Below, piece by piece: positions 8,168-12,500 of a DNA stretch of 12,500 nucleotides. Every line of letters begins with the position of its first letter. The first letter of the stretch is position 1. Below the pieces are notes generated by a model. That model had not been told where the DNA came from. It searched no databases and was given only the letters and a program-made list of their open reading frames with translations. The DNA is from Pigoraptor vietnamica (taxonomy: Eukaryota > Opisthokonta > Filasterea): positions 1-12,500 of the forward strand of contig CALSCQ010001017.1 in assembly GCA_943704525.1 (NCBI GenBank). The letters are read 5' to 3'. A program made the position numbers and the translations under genes.

Positions 8168-8237
8168 ATATTATAAGACCCTCCCGTTCCCGTTCCGTGT
8201 GCGAGGGCGCGTGGCGTCGGCGTCCCACACTATATAG
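8168..8237 (-). promoter_or_regulatory. TATA-like elements upstream of the F-box/ankyrin gene
   Basis: On the minus strand TATAATAT (8175-8168) lies 27-34 bp upstream of the start codon, and TATATAG (within CTATATAG, 8230-8237) about 90 bp upstream. The second sits at a better distance for a promoter with a 5' UTR of about 60 nt. Because CTATATAG is palindromic, it could also serve plus-strand transcription. Both stand out from GC-rich surroundings. The assignment is inferred. Confidence 0.45.
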
Positions 8238-8466
8238 AGATCCTTTCCGTGTTTGTTTTGTTTTGTGTGTCTGATCGTTTCGATGACGTCACTGTCGTGC
8301 GAACGGCGGAAGAGACTATACTTATGACGAGGACCTGGGAGCAGATCTCGTTCGATGTTAACGTCTACAGAATGAATTCCCCGCCCACGGCGTGCACCCA
8401 CACAATCTTGCGGCTTGAGCGCCGTGTTTCCGTTGTCAGTCCCCATCGTTCGTGTCGTCGCCACTC
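8238..8466. other. Intergenic stretch before the helicase pseudogene
   Basis: This lies between the F-box/ankyrin promoter and the first recognisable helicase-like codons. Frames here are open on both strands, but none shows a domain or repeat. It may contain the old promoter of the helicase pseudogene; nothing specific is visible. Confidence 0.35.
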
Positions 8467-9747
8467 ATGCTCTCGTCATCGCTCCCTGCGCCGGCCTGCT
8501 CACCGGCCGATCCGCCCACCCTTCTCGGCAATACTGCACTGCCGCTTGCAGCACTGGCCGCTGTAAACATGTCCGCGTCTCAGACTGCGAGACTCACGTT
8601 GTTCGCGCAACGGTCGCGTCGTTCGTTGCATCGAGTGAGATCACCCCACGCAGCCCGTTGCGAAAGAGACACTCAAGGCGTCTATGAGCGTCGCGGGGGC
8701 GCCGGGTCCACCCTCTACAGTACCTCTCATGTGTCAACACGCAGCACGAGCACAATTCGGCGGCATTTTTGAAGCGCAAGCCGCCCGGTGTTCAATTTGC
8801 GGCATCCCTACCGCGGCCGTCGGCGTCCCTCGCCGCCCATTGCCCAGCGTACCACCGAGCAGCCATCCGCGCCGACTTTAACGGAGCAAATCCCCTGCGG
8901 AGCGCCCTCGCGCGGCGCGCTTCGTTATTCACAGAAGGATGAGGGGGGCTACGTCGTCTTACCGGCTCCGGAGGACTGCCGCTTGCCGACGTCGACGCAG
9001 CCAGGCCGGCTGTGCGCTCGTCCTGGCGATCAAGAACACAAAGGCGCATGCTGTGGGGCTGCAAAGCGTCAAGGTGGTCGCCCTAAACGACGAGAGCAAG
9101 GACGCATTCGCGCTCTCCTTACCAGCGGTCCGCAGCCGAACGAGCTCGCGCCGGGCGCCGAGTGAAGAGTGACGGTCGAGTGCACAGCGCCCACGTTGTC
9201 TCTGTGGTCCGCCGCCGTCGTTTCAGCTGCACGGTTTTGCCATCACACGCACGCTCGAGTGCCGGCGGATTGTCGTGCGTTCGTCCGGGGGTGCTGCAGG
9301 CATCGACTCGGCCATCGCGCAATCGCTCATCCCCGACGGCAAGTACTTGCGCCGTCGTTCGCGCCGTTCCGCCAGAAGCGACTACCGCAGGCGCACCGTC
9401 GGCGAAAAGCCCCCGCGGCGCCGTCAGGCCCGTCCAGAAGCGCGCGGTCCCATAGCCGCACCTGAAGGTGGAGCTCGAGTCGCGCGCGAGCGTGTCGCTG
9501 TCGGAGGCCAAGATGCACGCACTGCTGGACCTCGAGGAGCTCGCGGCGATGGAGGCGCCGCGATGGTTAGTGCAGTACGACATGGATGGCGTGCACTTTA
9601 CGCGGAAGGCAAAGACGCAGCTGTGGATATCGATGCCGGGGCTTGTCGAGAAGCGGCCCTCGGTGCTCGTGGGCGACGAAGGAGAACTGCCTGCCAAGGA
9701 CCGTGCGCATGTGGGGGTTCCTCCGCGAGGTCCACCGAGACGCATAG
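8467..9747 (+). pseudogene. MOV10-like RNA helicase, N-terminal half only, multiply frameshifted
   Basis: The pieces follow the order of MOV10/SDE3-type SF1 RNA helicases but in changing frames. A Cys-rich start (QYCTAACSTGRCKHV, about 8526-8570) is followed by a C2H2-like finger split by a frameshift: RCSICGIP near 8791, then SLAAHCPAYHRAA from 8826. Next come beta-domain strands (GCALVLAIKNTKAH, then ESKDAFALSL, about 9010-9120). NELAPGAE is followed by an in-frame TGA (9170-9172) and RVTVECTAP. After another shift comes SFQLHGFAITRTLECR (about 9220-9270). Finally come LLDLEEL, VQYDMDGVHF and PGLVEKRPSVLVGD (about 9520-9676), the signature just before the helicase core, then GFLREVHRDA in another frame ending at TAG 9745-9747. 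The Walker A and all core motifs are missing. At least five frame changes plus a stop make this a pseudogene. Family members act in RNA silencing and control of retroelements and RNA viruses. Confidence 0.8.
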
Positions 9748-9754
9748 ATTGCAA

Positions 9755-9779
9755 GGGGTTACCCTAACCCTAACCCTAA
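9755..9779. repeat. Short interstitial telomeric tract
   Basis: Three perfect CCCTAA units (9762-9779) are preceded by GGGGTTA (9755-9761), so one G-strand unit GGGTTA meets three C-strand units head to head. A degenerate TTAACCCCC follows. CCCTAA on the plus strand is the orientation of a left chromosome end whose body lies to the right. The tract lies within 15 bp of where the helicase pseudogene breaks off. The hexamer is the TTAGGG telomere type. Confidence 0.8.
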
Positions 9780-9858
9780 TTAACCCCCGCGATAAGTTCA
9801 CGACGTTGCCGGCATCTCTAAGACGGACAAGTGTAAAGCTCGCCACAGAGCCGCAGCC

Positions 9859-9984
9859 CACAAGACGGTGAACTGTGGCCATTTGCCGGTTCAGTTGCAA
9901 TTTCATCTCAACGCATCGATACGCGCGCACTTTGGGGCACCGACAGCCGCTCAGTGAATGACGCGACCGACTTCCTCGAGGGTG
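9859..9984. repeat. 3' end of the ADP-ribosyltransferase gene, source copy of the displaced repeat
   Basis: This segment covers the proximal 3' UTR, the stop codon (9951-9953) and about ten last codons of the transferase. It matches 4887-5009 in the same orientation with a few substitutions and two small indels. The coding part is intact here, so this is taken as the original. Confidence 0.85.
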
Positions 9985-12500
9985 ATGTACGTGATGTTTC
10001 CCTCCACCTTGTTGCTCTTGACAAGCAGCTGCGTGCCGGGCGCGAGGAGGCTCTCCTTCTCGTGCGAGTAGAACGTGATCGAAGAAATGTCGCATGCCGT
10101 CTTGGTCTCGACCGTTAGGAACGTGCACTTGCCTGCGGAACAATTCATTGCGTCAACGATATCCAGTTGAAGCTGGCACTGACTGCATAATATGCGCGCA
10201 CTGCGACGTGTATACACATTTGGCTAAAGACCCGGCACTATTTCCTCCCAACAACACACACACACACAGAAGCCACAACGCAAGCGATCGCACAATGAAA
10301 CGACCCACAGACACCAACCACACGACTGAATTTTTCCACCTCCACAAAGCGACACCCACACACGAAGTTTCAAACACGGACGCAAGTGCAACACCCCACA
10401 CAGTGACAGCAGAGATGTGCCCACGAAGGGCACAGGCGCACGGCAAACTCACCGCCGCACCCGCGCATGAAGTTCTCGGCGACCGACTTCTCCGACGTGC
10501 AGCTCGAGACGCCCCACCACGTGACCGTGCTTCCCACCTTGTACTGCTGGGACAGGTCGACCGAGATGCCGCGCCAGAGCGTGCGGTTCTGCGGCGGAAG
10601 GTGCGCCATGGCCTCGAACATGAGGCGCAGGTAGTTGAAGTACTTCTTGACCGCCGCGCGACGCTCGTCCCGAAGCACCTGGTTGAGCTGCCGGTAGATG
10701 GCGTTGGACGTGTACAGCATCAGCGCCGCGTACAGGTGCTCTCCCATCGGGCGCAGGGGACTGCCGGCCTGCCGCGCGGCGAGTTCCTTGCCCTTCGCGT
10801 CGCTCGAGCCGATCGAGCCCTTGTCGCAGATGGTCTGCGCGGCCGCCGTGAGCGACGATGGCACGGGGAGCTCTGCGATCGGACGGTTCGGCAGTGAGTG
10901 CGCGCAGAAGCGCAGGTGTGTGACCAAGCACACATAAAAGCGCTCTCGAATGTACGGGTCCTTACGAGAGTGATATCTCTCAACAGAGACTACCGCACGC
11001 GCACACTCGGAACTGCGCCCACATATGCCCGCATGCAACGCAGCGACGCACCCATGATGCCCGCAATGGGGGTGAGACCCGGCTCCTCGGTGACCTCCTC
11101 GAAGCCCATGCGCAGGTAGAACTTGAGCAGCTCCTCCTTCTCGCGCAGTCGCTCAATGGTGCGGATGGCCTCGGGGTGGCGGCGCCCAAAGTCCGTCGGA
11201 ATCAGCGAGAAGAACTCAGACGACAGCGCGTCCAGTTCGCGCACGCGGTTGCCGTTGATGGCGTCCTCGATGCGCGCGAGGACGGCCTGTCCCTTTTCGA
11301 TCTGCGCCTTCTGCGGTGGGCCGGGGGAAGCGGCGGTTCAGCGCTCGAGGGGTGCAGCCGTGGCAGGTTAGAGCGCGAGCCGTGATCAACAGGCGAGCAA
11401 TAGAGCGCCTCGAATGGAAGCGACACATGCAACGCACGCGCGGACGCACGCGCGCACGCACCGAGAGCTTCCCAAGCGGCACCGAGTCGTCGCCGCCGCC
11501 GCCGTCGGCCTCGTCCGTCTCGACGAGCTGGTACTTTCCGTCGTGCTTGACGAAGGCGTCGCGGTTGCTCCACGCGTTCATCGTCTTCTCGCGAAACTTC
11601 TTCTCGAAGAACTTGATCGCCGCAGCCTCGTCACCCCCGAAAGACTGGCGTGTGCGGCAGCAAGTGCGCGAGTGACATTGCGTCTTGTTAGAACGCACGT
11701 TCACGTGCACGCACAGTACGCACAACTCGCCCGCACACACGTAAGGAACATGCCGACACTCATCGGCGCACAATAACACTGATGGATTTCGGCTGGTCAG
11801 AGCGCTCCTGACACTGTCACGCGCTCGCCTACACGCGCATGAGACTAGAGCAGAGAGGCGCACAAAATAGCCGCACTCTACCGTCGCCGCCTCGTCGCCC
11901 ACGCACCTGCATCTGATTCTGGCCGTCCTCGCCGACGCGCCCCCACCGCGTCCACACGGAGTAGCTGTTGCCGCGCTTGAGGAGCTGGATGAAGTAGTAC
12001 TTGTTGTTGTTGTGGCCGACGTTCGTCTGGTTCAGCTTGACGTTGAAGTCACCGTGCACCTCATACTCGCTCGCCTGAGGCACGAGGCGGTCCGGGCGCC
12101 GCGGGCTGCCGTGCGACGCGCTTCCCGCGGGCTTGCTGCTGGGCGGCGGCGGCGTTGCCTCCTTCATTGGCGCGGCTACCGGCGCGGGCGGAAGGGCGCT
12201 TTCGGGCACAGCGGCCTTCTTCCCGCGCCCCTTCTTCGCAGCGGGTGCTTCCGCAGCCGCGGGTGCGCTCTCGGCCGCGGGAGCGCTCTCGGCCGCGGCC
12301 TTCTTCCCACGCCCCTTTTTGGCGGGAGCCTCGACGGGTGCCGGCGCAGGCTCAGCGGCGGGTTCCGCTGCCTTCTTCCCGCGCCCCTTCTTCGGCGCTT
12401 CCGCAGCCGCTGGTGCGCTCTCCGCCGCCTCCGCCTTCTTGCCCCGCCCCTTCTTCGCCGGCGGTTCGTAGGGCGCCGCCTCCGCCGCCTTGCGCTTCCC
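9951..12500 (-). CDS. WGR / PARP-regulatory-like / mono-ADP-ribosyltransferase fusion protein (5' end off the window)
   Basis: Exons: 11907-12500 (continues off the edge), 11462-11644, 11053/11052-11310, 10453-10872 and 9951-10132. Donors are GTGCGT three times and GTGAGT once. Joined, they give 545 aa with every phase consistent. Domains, numbered within the fragment: a Lys/Ala/Pro-rich tail with four KKGRGKK units (1-115); a WGR domain (about 145-243; W-G-R at 186-188); a PARP-regulatory-like segment starting PLGKLSKAQI with SEFFSLIPTDFG (about 255-335); then an ART domain (about 390-540). Its R-S-E elements are LWRG (Arg446), VSSCTS (468-472) and HEKES (ExE, Glu510/Glu512). WGR and regulatory domains let PARP1/2/3 sense DNA breaks and switch on the enzyme. 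R-S-E ARTs transfer single ADP-ribose units from NAD+, usually to arginine. DNA-damage-regulated nuclear mono-ADP-ribosylation is inferred. No signal peptide or PARP H-Y-E fold is seen. Confidence 0.88.
12216..12455 (-). repeat. Coding repeat: four KKGRGKK basic units in the transferase N-terminal tail
   Basis: Seven-codon units encoding KKGRGKK lie at 12216-12236, 12300-12320, 12372-12392 and 12435-12455 (minus strand). They are separated by Ala/Pro/Glu-rich spacers of 42-63 bp that include repeated AESAPA-type segments. The composition resembles linker-histone tails and AT-hook-like DNA-binding extensions, though the strict AT-hook core RGRP is absent. A DNA- or nucleosome-binding role next to the WGR domain is inferred. 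Confidence 0.75.

Noticed and set aside
6405-8237. Several plus-strand frames of 160-250 codons opposite the F-box/ankyrin gene
   Set aside because: GC-rich codon use on the minus strand leaves antisense frames open. None has a domain, while the minus frame is continuous over 747 codons.
10094-10897. Plus-strand frame of 267 codons opposite the transferase exons
   Set aside because: It is an antisense shadow: the minus strand carries clear ART motifs with matching splice sites, and the plus frame has no recognisable domain.
12133-12471. Plus-strand Ala/Gly/Phe-rich repeat protein
   Set aside because: It is the antisense reading of the Lys/Ala/Pro tail repeats, which are in frame with the WGR exon on the minus strand.

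Overview
The window looks like nuclear DNA of a GC-rich, intron-containing protist. The best guess is an Acanthamoeba-like amoebozoan. This rests on short GT-AG introns of 62-459 bp with GTGCGT, GTGGGT or GTGAGY donors, CCCTAA/TTAGGG-type telomeric hexamers, a Crinkler-type kinase relic, a giant-virus-style F-box/ankyrin gene, and high GC with many CA/GT microsatellites. The species is inference; no rRNA or other marker is present.

Left part. The 5' end of a secreted-protein gene (minus strand, running off the left edge) is followed by a GT microsatellite. Next comes a complete four-exon SET8/PR-Set7-type histone H4K20 methyltransferase gene (936-2785, minus; 345 aa when spliced), with a 41-bp minisatellite in its third intron. 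An A-tract-rich region of about 280 bp carrying a duplicated block and an E2F-like site lies between it and a divergent, frameshifted Crinkler-type endonuclease/kinase pseudogene (3065-4411, plus).

Middle. There is a mostly featureless stretch, a stray copy of the 3' end of the ADP-ribosyltransferase gene found further right, and a 19-bp minisatellite with higher-order organisation (5143-5716). Then comes an intact, intronless 747-aa F-box plus ankyrin-like gene (5898-8141, minus).

Right part. A heavily frameshifted MOV10-like RNA-helicase pseudogene (8467 to about 9747, plus) stops just before the helicase core. Within 15 bp of that point lies a short interstitial telomeric tract (9755-9779). 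Beyond it is a five-exon gene (9951-12500, minus, 5' end off the window) coding for a basic repeat tail, a WGR domain, a PARP-regulatory-like segment and an R-S-E type mono-ADP-ribosyltransferase domain. This is an unusual fusion of a PARP-style DNA-damage sensor with a non-PARP catalytic domain.

The intact genes fit a chromatin and DNA-damage theme: H4K20 methylation and DNA-dependent ADP-ribosylation. The two broken genes, the minisatellites, the duplicated gene end and the telomeric tract point to a rearranged, possibly former subtelomeric, region. Introns were placed by eye from GT-AG signals and reading-frame continuity. All exon phases in the two multi-exon genes add up exactly, which supports the models, but no transcript evidence was available.
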